Shown: positions 49,851-57,073 of the stretch, piece after piece
Position numbering within the stretch: position 1 is the stretch's first letter
Layout: the number at the start of each line of letters is the position of its first letter
Assembly (NCBI GenBank): GCA_963797535.1
Contig: CAWCPQ010000002.1
Location: 62,001 to 126,000, forward strand
Length of the DNA stretch: 64,000 bases
Direction of reading: 5' to 3'
DNA from: JAWWOL01 sp963797535
GTDB taxonomy: Bacteria > Actinomycetota > Actinomycetes > JAWWOL01
Position numbers and translations under genes: made by a program
Notes under the pieces: generated by a model
The model's input: only the letters and a program-made list of their open reading frames with translations
Told to the model about the DNA's origin: nothing
Databases searched by the model: none

Positions 49851-49906
49851 TTGACCAGACGATCAGATTGTCAGCCCGATGACGCGCATCTGATGTTCGG
49901 TGTGCT

Positions 49907-49912
49907 TAGATT
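49907..49912 (+). promoter_or_regulatory. -10 element, leaderless start of the first DeoR-type gene
   Basis: TAGATT lies 7 nt before ATG 49920 (spacer TCGGACC). Confidence 0.5.
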
Positions 49913-49919
49913 TCGGACC

Positions 49920-50687
49920 ATGCGGGTCAGCGAGCGCCGTCGACTGATACTCGAAGCGGTCCAGCAGCACGGCGGAATCTCCATTCGGGAAGCCGCCGCC
50001 CTGGTCGACACCTCGGAGGTCACGGCCCGGCGCGACCTGCGTCACCTGGCAGAGGAAGGCCTGATCCGGCGCACCCACGGCGGTGCGGCAGCGCCGAACA
50101 TCGTGAGCCACGAGGCGCCGTTCCTCGAGAAGGCCCAGCTGGCGGCCGCCGAGAAGGACGCCATCGCCGCGATCGCCGCTGGCATGGTCGACAACGGCGA
50201 CGCGATCGCTTTCGGCCCCGGCACGACCACGCTGTCCCTCGCCCGAAGGCTCACGACGCGTGAGGAGCTCACCGTCGTGACCAACTCGATCCTGGTGTCC
50301 CAGGCGCTGCAGGGCGCTCCCGGCATCCACCTGCTGCTGTCCGGCGGGCTCGTCCGCAGCGCCACTCATGCGCTCGTCGGCCCGATCGCCGAGCAGTCGC
50401 TGGCCGGCTTGTACGTCACCACGCTTTTCCTGTCCGGCAACGGACTTTCGGCCGCTCGGGGCCTGTCCACGCCCGACGTGCTGACAGCGGCCGTCGACCG
50501 CAGACTCGCCGCATCGGCAGCCAGGGTCGTGGTGCTCGTCGACCACACCAAGGTCGGGGTCGAGACGATGTCGCTCACCGTCGCCACGGCCGAGATCGAC
50601 TGCGTGATCACCGACTGGCAGGCCGACAAGGACGAGGTGCTGCGCCTTCGCGAGGCCGGCGTCGAGGTCATCGTCGCCGGCGAGTAG
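49920..50687 (+). CDS. DeoR/GlpR-family sugar regulator (galactose cluster)
   Basis: A 255-residue repressor. The N-terminal DeoR HTH reads RRRLILEAVQQHGGISIREAAALVDTSEVTARRDLRHLAEEGLIRRTHGGA. The C-terminal sugar-phosphate sensor has AFGPGTTTLSLARRL, VVTNSILVSQAL, LLSGGLVRSATHALVGP, LSTPDVLTAAVDR and VVLVDHTKVG. Ligands in this family are phosphorylated sugars; galactose 1-phosphate is a reasonable guess given the divergent galTKE operon. Start ATG 49920 follows a leaderless promoter. Confidence 0.92.
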   Translation: MRVSERRRLILEAVQQHGGISIREAAALVDTSEVTARRDLRHLAEEGLIRRTHGGAAAPNIVSHEAPFLEKAQLAAAEKDAIAAIAAGMVDNGDAIAFGPGTTTLSLARRLTTREELTVVTNSILVSQALQGAPGIHLLLSGGLVRSATHALVGPIAEQSLAGLYVTTLFLSGNGLSAARGLSTPDVLTAAVDRRLAASAARVVVLVDHTKVGVETMSLTVATAEIDCVITDWQADKDEVLRLREAGVEVIVAGE

Positions 50688-50705
50688 GCGTTGCCGCCCC
50701 GGTGG

Positions 50706-51851
50706 CTAGCCGGCGAGGCGGGCGGCCGCGGCCTCGATACGTTCGTCGGTGGCGGTCAAGGCAATCCGTACGTGCTCAGCGCCGGCGGCGCCGTAGAACG
50801 TGCCCGGCGCCACCAGGATGCCGCGGTCGGCCAGCCAGCCCACCGTCTGCATGCTCGGCTCGCCTCGGGTCGCCCACAGGTAGAGGCCGCCGAGCGAGTG
50901 ATCGATCCTGAACCCGGCTGACTCCAGCGCAGCGCGTAGCAGGGTCCGCCGGCGCAGGTAGCGGTCGCGCTGGACCGCGACGTGAGCGTCGTCGGCGAGC
51001 GCAGCAGCCATCGCTGCCTGGACCGGAGCTGGCACGAGCAGCCCGAGGTGCTTGCGAATCTCCAGCAGCGTGGAGATGTACGTTTGATCACCGGCCACGA
51101 AGCCGCCACGGTATCCGGCCAGGTTTGACCGTTTGGACAGCGAGTGGACCACCAGCAGCCCGTCGAAGGAGTCGCCGCAGACCGCCGGGTTGAGCAGGCT
51201 TACCGGCTGCACGTCCCACCCGAACTCGAGGTAGCACTCGTCGCTGACGATGAGGACGCCGTGCTCGCGGCCCCAGGCCACGACCGCGCGCAGCGCTTGC
51301 TCGTCGAGGATCTGGCCGGCCGGGTTGGACGGCGAGTTGAGCCAGACCATCGCGACACCGGCAGGGTCCGCCGCGGTGACGTCCGCGCAGGCCTCCGGGA
51401 CGGCCCCGACCAGCCGGGCGCCGACGTCGTAGGTGGGGTAGGCCAGCTCGGGGAACAGCAGGCGGGACCCTGGCCTGACGCCGACCAGCAGTGGCAGCAG
51501 CGCGACCAGCTCCTTGGAGCCAATCGTCGGCAGCACCTCGGTCGCCGGATCGACCGCCGCGGCGCCCGCCGTACGCACCAGCCAGTCCGCGGCGGCCGTG
51601 CGCAGGGCGACTGTGCCGAGGGTGGTCGGGTAGCCGGGCGCGTCGGAGGCTGCCCTCAGCGTCTGCTGCACCACCTCGGGCGTCGGGTCGACCGGGGTGC
51701 CGACCGAGAGGTCGCAGATGCCGTCCGGGTGGGCGCGCGCCGTGACGCCGTACGGAACCAGGCTGTCCCAGGGAAAGTCGGGCAGGCTCGACCCTGGAGG
51801 ACTCAGCGAGCTGAGCCGGCCCGGCGTCGTCACAGAGGTGACCGAAGCCAC
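50706..51851 (-). CDS. dapC: Succinyldiaminopimelate transaminase
   Basis: A 381-residue fold-type I aminotransferase. PLP-site elements: IGSKELVALLPLL, PELAYPTYDVGARL, VWLNSPSNPAGQILD, SDECYLEFGWDV and the Schiff-base lysine in VVHSLSKRSNLAGYRGG; FYGAAGAEHVRIAL near the end carries the carboxylate-binding Arg. Actinobacterial proteins of this type next to ferredoxin fdx are DapC of the succinylase lysine pathway, which fits dapE/dapD nearby. The GTG start lies 3 bp after the ferredoxin stop. Confidence 0.9.
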   Translation of the reverse strand: MASVTSVTTPGRLSSLSPPGSSLPDFPWDSLVPYGVTARAHPDGICDLSVGTPVDPTPEVVQQTLRAASDAPGYPTTLGTVALRTAAADWLVRTAGAAAVDPATEVLPTIGSKELVALLPLLVGVRPGSRLLFPELAYPTYDVGARLVGAVPEACADVTAADPAGVAMVWLNSPSNPAGQILDEQALRAVVAWGREHGVLIVSDECYLEFGWDVQPVSLLNPAVCGDSFDGLLVVHSLSKRSNLAGYRGGFVAGDQTYISTLLEIRKHLGLLVPAPVQAAMAAALADDAHVAVQRDRYLRRRTLLRAALESAGFRIDHSLGGLYLWATRGEPSMQTVGWLADRGILVAPGTFYGAAGAEHVRIALTATDERIEAAAARLAG

Positions 51852-51854
51852 GTG

Positions 51855-52187
51855 CTATCCCTCGGTGCCGTTGATGTTGGCCGGGAGCGCCACGATCAGC
51901 GGGTGGTCCTTGTCGATCAGACCGACCTTGGAAGCACCGCCCGGCGAGCCGAGGTCGTCGAAGAACTCGACGTTGGCCTTGTAGTAGTCCTTCCACTGCG
52001 CAGGCGTGTCGTCCTCGTAGAAGATGGCCTCGACGGGGCAGACCGGCTCGCACGCGCCGCAGTCGACACACTCATCCGGGTGGATGTAGAGCATCCGGTT
52101 GCCCTCGTAGATGCAGTCGACAGGGCACTCCTCGATGCAGGCCTTGTCCTTGAGGTCGACGCAGGGCTCGGCGATGACGTAGGTCAC
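51855..52187 (-). CDS. fdxA: 7Fe ferredoxin (3Fe-4S/4Fe-4S)
   Basis: A 110-residue ferredoxin. VTYVIAEPCVDLKDKACIEECPVDCIYEG carries the first cluster ligands and CVDCGACEPVCPVEAI the second; the arrangement with a Cys-x7-Cys before CPVDC is that of 7Fe actinobacterial ferredoxins (FdxA/FdxC). It would donate electrons to a redox enzyme not identifiable here. GTG 52187 follows AGGAGGG. Upstream partner of dapC, matching Rv1177-Rv1178. Confidence 0.94.
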   Translation of the reverse strand: MTYVIAEPCVDLKDKACIEECPVDCIYEGNRMLYIHPDECVDCGACEPVCPVEAIFYEDDTPAQWKDYYKANVEFFDDLGSPGGASKVGLIDKDHPLIVALPANINGTEG

Positions 52188-52249
52188 AGTGGGTGTTCCC
52201 TCCTCGGCTGGCGGCGGCCGGGGTACGAGATCCCGGTCGGTCCGGCCCC

Positions 52250-52255
52250 TAGTAT
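52250..52255 (+). promoter_or_regulatory. -10 element for the GNAT gene
   Basis: TAGTAT, about 30 nt before GTG 52286; the short leader has only a weak GAGG. It shares the 98-bp divergent gap with the ferredoxin gene. Confidence 0.35.
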
Positions 52256-52285
52256 CGCCAGCAGGCCCGCGAGGTACCACCAGGG

Positions 52286-53293
52286 GTGAGCCGATCCGTG
52301 CACCATCCGAGATACACCACCGCGCTGATCCCTGCCGATGTGGGCGAGCGGGTGATGGTCAGGTACGCGCTGAGCCCCGATCCGGACGGTCCTGCCGGTG
52401 GTCCGCGCCTCAGCGACGCGGTCGGTGACCTGCTCTCCTGGGATCACGCCACGCTGCGGATCGGGACCCGGTCCGGGCTCGTCGACGTGCCCGAGCAGGC
52501 GATGGTCGCGGGCAAACGCGTACCCCCCGCGATGCTGCGCGCAGCCAGCGACGTCTCCGTCGCGGAGGTGCAGCGGATGTCGGCGCTGAGCTGGCAGGCC
52601 CTCGAGACCGAACGGGTAGGCGGCTGGCGCCTACGGGCCGGCAACGGCTTCACCGGCCGGGCCAACAGCGTGCTGCCCCTCGGTGACCCCGGCCTGCCGC
52701 TCGACCGGGCACTGGCCAGGGTCGAGGCTTGGTACGTCGAGCGGGGCCTACGTCCCCGGTTCCAGCTGCCGCAGCCGGACACCGAGGCCCTGTCCATGGA
52801 CCTCGCCGCCCGCGGCTGGCAGCTGGGCGACTCGGCCGACGTGATGGTCGGGGACGTCGGGGCGGCTCTCGAGGCGCTGGGAGTCCCCGACGACGAGCTG
52901 CCGGACGTCGAGATCACGGACGTCCCGTCGCCGGCATGGCTCGCGAGCTACCACTACCGCGGCGGGGCGTTGCCGCAGAGCGGCTACGCGGTGCTGACTC
53001 ACCACACCAACGCCGGTTTCGCCTCCATCGTGGTGGACGGCGAGACGGTGGCGATCGCCCGTGCCGCAATCGACGGGCGCTGGCTGGGCTTCTCAGCGGT
53101 CGAGGTGGCCGAGCCCGAACGCCGGCGCGGGCTGGCACGCCACATCATGGGCGGGCTGCTGCGCTGGGGGCGTGACGGCGGCGCACGCTACGCCCACCTC
53201 CAGGTCGACCTCCACAACACGGCCGCCCGTTCGCTCTACGCCGGGATGGGCTTCGGCTACCACCACCGCTACGACTACCGGCTGCTGTCGTGA
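52286..53293 (+). CDS. GNAT-family N-acetyltransferase with N-terminal extension
   Basis: A 335-residue protein. Residues 1-75 form a beta-rich domain (GERVMVRYALSPD, DLLSWDHATLRIGTRSGLVDVPEQAMVAGKRVPP). The rest has the GNAT fold in a duplicated arrangement: WRLRAGNGFTGRANSVLPLG in the middle and, near the C-terminus, the acetyl-CoA loop GFSAVEVAEPERRRGLARHIMGGLLRWG followed by NTAARSLYAGMGF. Acetyl acceptor unknown. The next gene starts in its stop codon (GTGA). Confidence 0.88.
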   Translation: MSRSVHHPRYTTALIPADVGERVMVRYALSPDPDGPAGGPRLSDAVGDLLSWDHATLRIGTRSGLVDVPEQAMVAGKRVPPAMLRAASDVSVAEVQRMSALSWQALETERVGGWRLRAGNGFTGRANSVLPLGDPGLPLDRALARVEAWYVERGLRPRFQLPQPDTEALSMDLAARGWQLGDSADVMVGDVGAALEALGVPDDELPDVEITDVPSPAWLASYHYRGGALPQSGYAVLTHHTNAGFASIVVDGETVAIARAAIDGRWLGFSAVEVAEPERRRGLARHIMGGLLRWGRDGGARYAHLQVDLHNTAARSLYAGMGFGYHHRYDYRLLS

Positions 53294-54111
53294 CGGCCGC
53301 ATCCCGGCAACGATTCGCCGCGCTCGTACGGTCGGAACCGGTCGACCTGGCCCTCGCAGCGCTGCTCGTGGGCGCCGAGACCGAGCCCGACCTGGACCTG
53401 GCAGCTGCCGAGGCCGCGCTGAACGCCATGGTTGCCGCGATCCCGCGCGGGGTCGACGGCGAGCCTGCAGCCGTGTCCGCTGCTCGGCTGGGCGAGGCGC
53501 TGCACCCCTACTCGGGCCGTCGCGAGGACTTCGGCGAGCTGCGGTCCTCCCTGCTGCACGAGGTGATCCGGCGCCGCCGCGGGCTGCCGATCCTGCTCGC
53601 GGTGCTGTGGGTCGAGGTGGGCCGACGGGCCGGCATCCCGACCTATCCCGTGGGCATGCCGGGCCACTTCCTCGTCGGCGTCGGCGACCCCGACGGCGAC
53701 CACGTGCTGGTCGACGCCTACCGGGGCGGACTCGTCGTGTCGTTGGCCGAGGCGGAGCGGCTTGCCGTCGACTCGGCCGGAATTGCCCTCGTACCAGCGC
53801 ATCTGCGCCCAACCGACCCCGTTGACGTCCTGATGCGGCTGCTCACGAACATCCGGGTGTACGCGGCCGGGCTCACGGCTTCGCTCGACAACGTGGCCAC
53901 TCGCTTGTGGGCCGTCGAGCTGTCCCTCCTGCTCCCACGCCACCCGGTCGACCTCCGGCGCGAGCGGGCCGAGCTGCTGGTCAGGCTCGGCGCCTTCCTC
54001 GAAGCCGCCGATGAGTTCGAACGGTTTGCCGCCGCGATCGAGCCCGGCAACCCCGACGGTGCCGACGTCGCCAGAGCTGCGGCCAAGGTGTCCCGCGCAC
54101 GCTGCAACTGA
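53290..54111 (+). CDS. SirB1-type transglutaminase-like protein
   Basis: A 273-residue protein of the SirB1 N-terminal/transglutaminase-like family. LDLAAAEAALNAMVAAIP and LHEVIRRRRGLPILLAVLWVEVGRRAGIPTYPVGMPGHFLVGV match the conserved core; the usual Cys of papain-like members is not evident, so enzymatic activity is doubtful. The C-terminal part is a TPR-like helical stretch (RAELLVRLGAFLEAADEF). It overlaps the upstream GNAT gene by 4 bp and lies 10 bp from the next GNAT, so a three-gene unit is likely. Confidence 0.85.
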   Translation: MTAASRQRFAALVRSEPVDLALAALLVGAETEPDLDLAAAEAALNAMVAAIPRGVDGEPAAVSAARLGEALHPYSGRREDFGELRSSLLHEVIRRRRGLPILLAVLWVEVGRRAGIPTYPVGMPGHFLVGVGDPDGDHVLVDAYRGGLVVSLAEAERLAVDSAGIALVPAHLRPTDPVDVLMRLLTNIRVYAAGLTASLDNVATRLWAVELSLLLPRHPVDLRRERAELLVRLGAFLEAADEFERFAAAIEPGNPDGADVARAAAKVSRARCN

Positions 54112-54121
54112 GGAGGCGTCC

Positions 54122-54556
54122 ATGGCGATTCGGGTCAGCTGGCGAGGTGACTTCACCAGCACCGAGCTCAACGCGCTGCATGCGGCCGCCTTCGGCACCC
54201 GTCGCTTCAGCGACGAGGAGTGCGACTGGCACTCGCTCGTCGCCAGCCACAGCCTCGGCTGGGTCGTAGCCCGCGACGGGGAAACCCTGGCCGGGTTCGT
54301 CAACGTGGTCTGGGACGGCCTGGTCCACGCCTGGTTGCAGGACACCATCGTCTCGCCGGACTACGGGCGCCTCGGCATCGGCACCCGGCTGGTCGCAGCG
54401 GCACGTGCAGGCGCCGCGGCAGCGGGATGTGAGTGGCTGCACGTCGACTTCGATGAGCAGCTGCGACCGTTCTACGTCGACTCGTGCGGGTTCACCCCGT
54501 CGGCGGCCGGCGTCCTGCGACTCCGGCCGACTGACGGCCAGCGCACGTCGGCATAG
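54122..54556 (+). CDS. GNAT-family N-acetyltransferase
   Basis: A 144-residue single-domain acetyltransferase: WRGDFTSTELNALHAAAFG at the start, GWVVARDGETLAGFVNVVWDG, then the acetyl-CoA motif DTIVSPDYGRLGIGTRLVAAARAGAAAAGC and HVDFDEQLRPFYVDSCGF. Acceptor unknown. ATG 54122 lies 5 nt after GGAGG. Its TAG stop is part of the -10 of the following gene. Confidence 0.88.
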   Translation: MAIRVSWRGDFTSTELNALHAAAFGTRRFSDEECDWHSLVASHSLGWVVARDGETLAGFVNVVWDGLVHAWLQDTIVSPDYGRLGIGTRLVAAARAGAAAAGCEWLHVDFDEQLRPFYVDSCGFTPSAAGVLRLRPTDGQRTSA

Positions 54557-54559
54557 GGT
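54554..54559 (+). promoter_or_regulatory. -10 element, leaderless start of cysS
   Basis: TAGGGT lies 6 nt before ATG 54566 (spacer CGAGCC); its first three bases are the stop codon of the upstream GNAT gene. Confidence 0.55.
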
Positions 54560-54565
54560 CGAGCC

Positions 54566-55966
54566 ATGCTGCGGCTCACCGACACCCGTACCCGCAAGGT
54601 CGAGGCGATCGTGCCGGCACGACCGGGCGAGCTGCGGATGTACACCTGCGGACCGACGGTCTACCGGTTCGCCCACGTCGGCAACTTGCGCGCCTACCTG
54701 CTCTCCGACCTGATCCGACGGGTGGCCGAGCTGCATCACCTGCGAGTGACGGTGGCCCAGAACATCACCGACGTCGGGCACCTGGCCGACGACGCGGAGA
54801 TCGACCCGTCCGGGGAGGACAAGGTCCTCGCGCAGGCCAGGGCGGAAGGGCGCAGTGCGTTCGACATCGCCAGGTTCTACGAGGCTGCCTTCCATGCGGA
54901 CTGCTCTGCCCTGAACATCCGGCCGGCTGACCACAACCCACGAGCGAGCGAGTGCATCCCGGCGATGATCGAGCTCATCGGACAGCTCATCGAATCCGGC
55001 AACGCCTACGCAGCGACGGACGGTTCGGTCTTCTTCGACGCCCGCAGCTTTCCGTCGTACGGCGAGATCAGCGGAAACCGCCTCGACGACCTGCGGCCGG
55101 GACACCGGGTCGACCCGGAAACCGGTGGTGCCAAGCGATTCCACGCCGACTGGGCATTGTGGAAGAGCGCAGGGGCCAACCGCGAGATGGTGTGGGACTC
55201 CCCCTGGGGGCATGGGTTTCCGGGGTGGCACATCGAGTGCTCCGTGATGAGCCTCGAGCACCTCGGTGACGTCATCGACATCCACACCGGCGGCATCGAC
55301 CTTCGCTTCCCGCACCACGAGGACGAGCGAGCCCAGTCCAACACAGCCGCGGGCAAGGACGTCGTACGACACTGGGTCCATGCGGAGCACCTGCTCGCCG
55401 ACGGGCGCAAGATGTCGAAGTCCACCGGCAACGTGATCCGGCTCGAGGATGTCGCCGCCCGCGGCCTCGACCCCTTGGCTGTCAGGCTCTTTTTCCTCAC
55501 CGGCCGCTATCGCCAGCAGATGAACCTGACCTGGGACGCGCTCAGTGCTGCCGATCGCCGGCTCTCGCGCTGGCGGGCAAGGGTTGCCGAGTGGGCCGAG
55601 TCACCGTCGGTCGCGCTGCCACGCGACGCTGTCGACGCCGTGGTCGCAGCCTTCGACGACGACCTGGACACCCCGACAGCCCTGGTCCTGCTCGACCGGC
55701 TGGCGCGCGACGAGTCGTTGCCACCGGGCGCGAAGTTCGAGGCGTTCGCCTACCTCGACCGGTTGCTCGGGCTCGACCTCGCCCGCGAGGTCGGCAGGGC
55801 TCCCGTGGTGACGCCCCTGCCGCCGGGTGCGCAAGAGCTGCTGGACCGACGCGCGCAAGCGCGTACCGCCAAGGACTTTGCCGCGTCAGACCGGCTCAGG
55901 GACGAGCTTGCCGGACTCGGAGTCGTCGTCGCTGACACCGCGACCGGCCAGACCTGGACCCACTGA
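54566..55966 (+). CDS. cysS: Cysteinyl-tRNA synthetase
   Basis: A 466-residue class I synthetase charging tRNA-Cys. Zinc site: C in MYTCGPTVY, C in WHIECS, and H/E in PHHEDERAQS. HIGH-like FAHVGNL, and KMSKS within DGRKMSKSTGN. The C-terminal anticodon-binding region (RAQARTAKDFAASDRLRDELAGLG) is present, which separates it from MshC. Its neighbours are unlike the usual actinobacterial cysS locus beside ispF, so this may be a second copy; the rest of the genome would tell. The last 81 bp overlap the convergent DeoR-type gene. Confidence 0.92.
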   Translation: MLRLTDTRTRKVEAIVPARPGELRMYTCGPTVYRFAHVGNLRAYLLSDLIRRVAELHHLRVTVAQNITDVGHLADDAEIDPSGEDKVLAQARAEGRSAFDIARFYEAAFHADCSALNIRPADHNPRASECIPAMIELIGQLIESGNAYAATDGSVFFDARSFPSYGEISGNRLDDLRPGHRVDPETGGAKRFHADWALWKSAGANREMVWDSPWGHGFPGWHIECSVMSLEHLGDVIDIHTGGIDLRFPHHEDERAQSNTAAGKDVVRHWVHAEHLLADGRKMSKSTGNVIRLEDVAARGLDPLAVRLFFLTGRYRQQMNLTWDALSAADRRLSRWRARVAEWAESPSVALPRDAVDAVVAAFDDDLDTPTALVLLDRLARDESLPPGAKFEAFAYLDRLLGLDLAREVGRAPVVTPLPPGAQELLDRRAQARTAKDFAASDRLRDELAGLGVVVADTATGQTWTH

Positions 55967-56740
55967 GTCGGTAAGCCCGACGGTCACCAACCGGGTCACG
56001 TTGTTGACGGCGTCGCGAGAGGACGACGGCAACAGGTCGTCGCACACCACCACGTCGGCCTCGGCGAGCGAGGCGAACCGGCTGAGGCCGACCGTCGCCC
56101 ACTTGGTGTGGTCGGCGACCACGACGAAGACACCGCCGGAGCCGATCATGGCCTGGTTGGTCTCGGCTTCGAGCAGGTTGGGCGTGGTCAGACCGGCCTT
56201 GTCGTCCATGCCGTGTACGCCCATGAAGACCATGTCCACGTGCAGCGAGTGCAGCGCCGCGATCGCCACGGTTCCGACGAGGGCGTTGGACGGGGTGCGC
56301 ACCCCTCCGGTCAGGATCACGGTGCGGTCCAGGGACTGGCTCTGGTGCAGGATGTCGGCGACCGGGATCGAGTTGGTCACGACAGTGAGGCCCGGGATGT
56401 CGATCAGGTGCCTTGCCATGGCGAAGGTGGTCGTACCCGCGCTGATGGCCACCGAGCTGCCGGGCGAGACCATCGCGGCCGCAGCCCTGGCGATCGCCTC
56501 CTTCTCCGCCTGCTGCCGCGAGGACTTCACCGCGAAGCCCGGTTCGTCGGTCGCGCGCATCATCGGCAGCGTCGCGCCGCCGTGAACCTTGTGGACGAAT
56601 CCGAGCAAGGACAAGGCCTCGAGGTCGCGCCGGATCGTCATCGTCGAGACGCCGAAGCGACGGACCAGATCGCTGACCCGTACGCCGCCGTGGAGCTGGA
56701 CCTCCTGCAGGATCAACCGCTGTCGCTGCGGAGCGAGCAT
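55886..56740 (-). CDS. DeoR/GlpR-family sugar regulator (alpha-galactoside operon)
   Basis: A 284-residue repressor. HTH: QRLILQEVQLHGGVRVSDLVRRFGVSTMTIRRDLEALSLLGFVHKVHGGA. Sensor domain: SAGTTTFAMARHLIDIPGLTVVTNSIPVADIL, LTGGVRTPSNALVG, FMGVHGMDDKAGLTTPNLLEAETN, VVVADHTKW. The C-terminal about 25 residues are poorly conserved and encoded opposite the end of cysS. Start ATG 56740 follows a GGCGGTG sequence. It is divergent from the sugar transporter operon across 333 bp, and likely represses it. Confidence 0.92.
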   Translation of the reverse strand: MLAPQRQRLILQEVQLHGGVRVSDLVRRFGVSTMTIRRDLEALSLLGFVHKVHGGATLPMMRATDEPGFAVKSSRQQAEKEAIARAAAAMVSPGSSVAISAGTTTFAMARHLIDIPGLTVVTNSIPVADILHQSQSLDRTVILTGGVRTPSNALVGTVAIAALHSLHVDMVFMGVHGMDDKAGLTTPNLLEAETNQAMIGSGGVFVVVADHTKWATVGLSRFASLAEADVVVCDDLLPSSSRDAVNNVTRLVTVGLTDSVGPGLAGRGVSDDDSESGKLVPEPV

Positions 56741-56832
56741 GTCACCGCCACTTTCGCAAAGCCGAGGGCCGATCGGATCAGTACGCGTCCGCTGGAGAAT
56801 GCCACACGAGGCGGGCTCAAGTCCAGAAAAAA

Positions 56833-56869
56833 GCAACACGTTCGAACACTTCCGACGAACGTTTGTTGC
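56833..56869. promoter_or_regulatory. Candidate DeoR operator, 12-bp-arm inverted repeat
   Basis: GCAACA-CGTTCG (56833-56844), an 11-bp spacer, then CGAACG-TT-TGTTGC (56856-56869): all 12 arm positions pair, with a TT bulge in the right arm. It lies between the regulator's start and the transporter promoter. Confidence 0.55.
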
Positions 56870-56981
56870 CGCAACTGCCCAGTGTCCCCCGGATCAGCCT
56901 GAGCCTGCAGAGGTCGGCTCAGTCGTGATGGCTTCGTTTCCCGACCGTGATGTTCGTGTCCGTACTGTTACTCGGGACTCG

Positions 56982-57010
56982 TTGACACTGTTCGACTTAG
57001 CGGCAAGATT
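56982..57010 (+). promoter_or_regulatory. Promoter candidate for the alpha-galactoside transporter operon
   Basis: TTGACA (56982-56987), 17-nt spacer, AAGATT (57005-57010). The -35 is consensus and the -10 keeps A2 and T6. The leader to ATG 57074 would be about 55 nt. Confidence 0.45.
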
Positions 57011-57073
57011 GTGAGCAGTTGTGTGCGATCGTGCACCAACCCTCTGGCGATCATTCCTCACAAGGAGCCGTGC

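Larger units (their letters stand above)
56741..57073. promoter_or_regulatory. 333-bp divergent control region of the alpha-galactoside operon
   Basis: No gene is seen. The region has a long inverted repeat (56833-56869), a promoter candidate TTGACA-N17-AAGATT (56982-57010) and three TGTTCG half-sites: the reverse complement CGAACA at 56843-56848, TGTTCG at 56951-56956 and TGTTCG at 56989-56994, the last one inside the promoter spacer. The SBP gene has its own AAGGAG RBS at 57062-57067. Confidence 0.5.
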
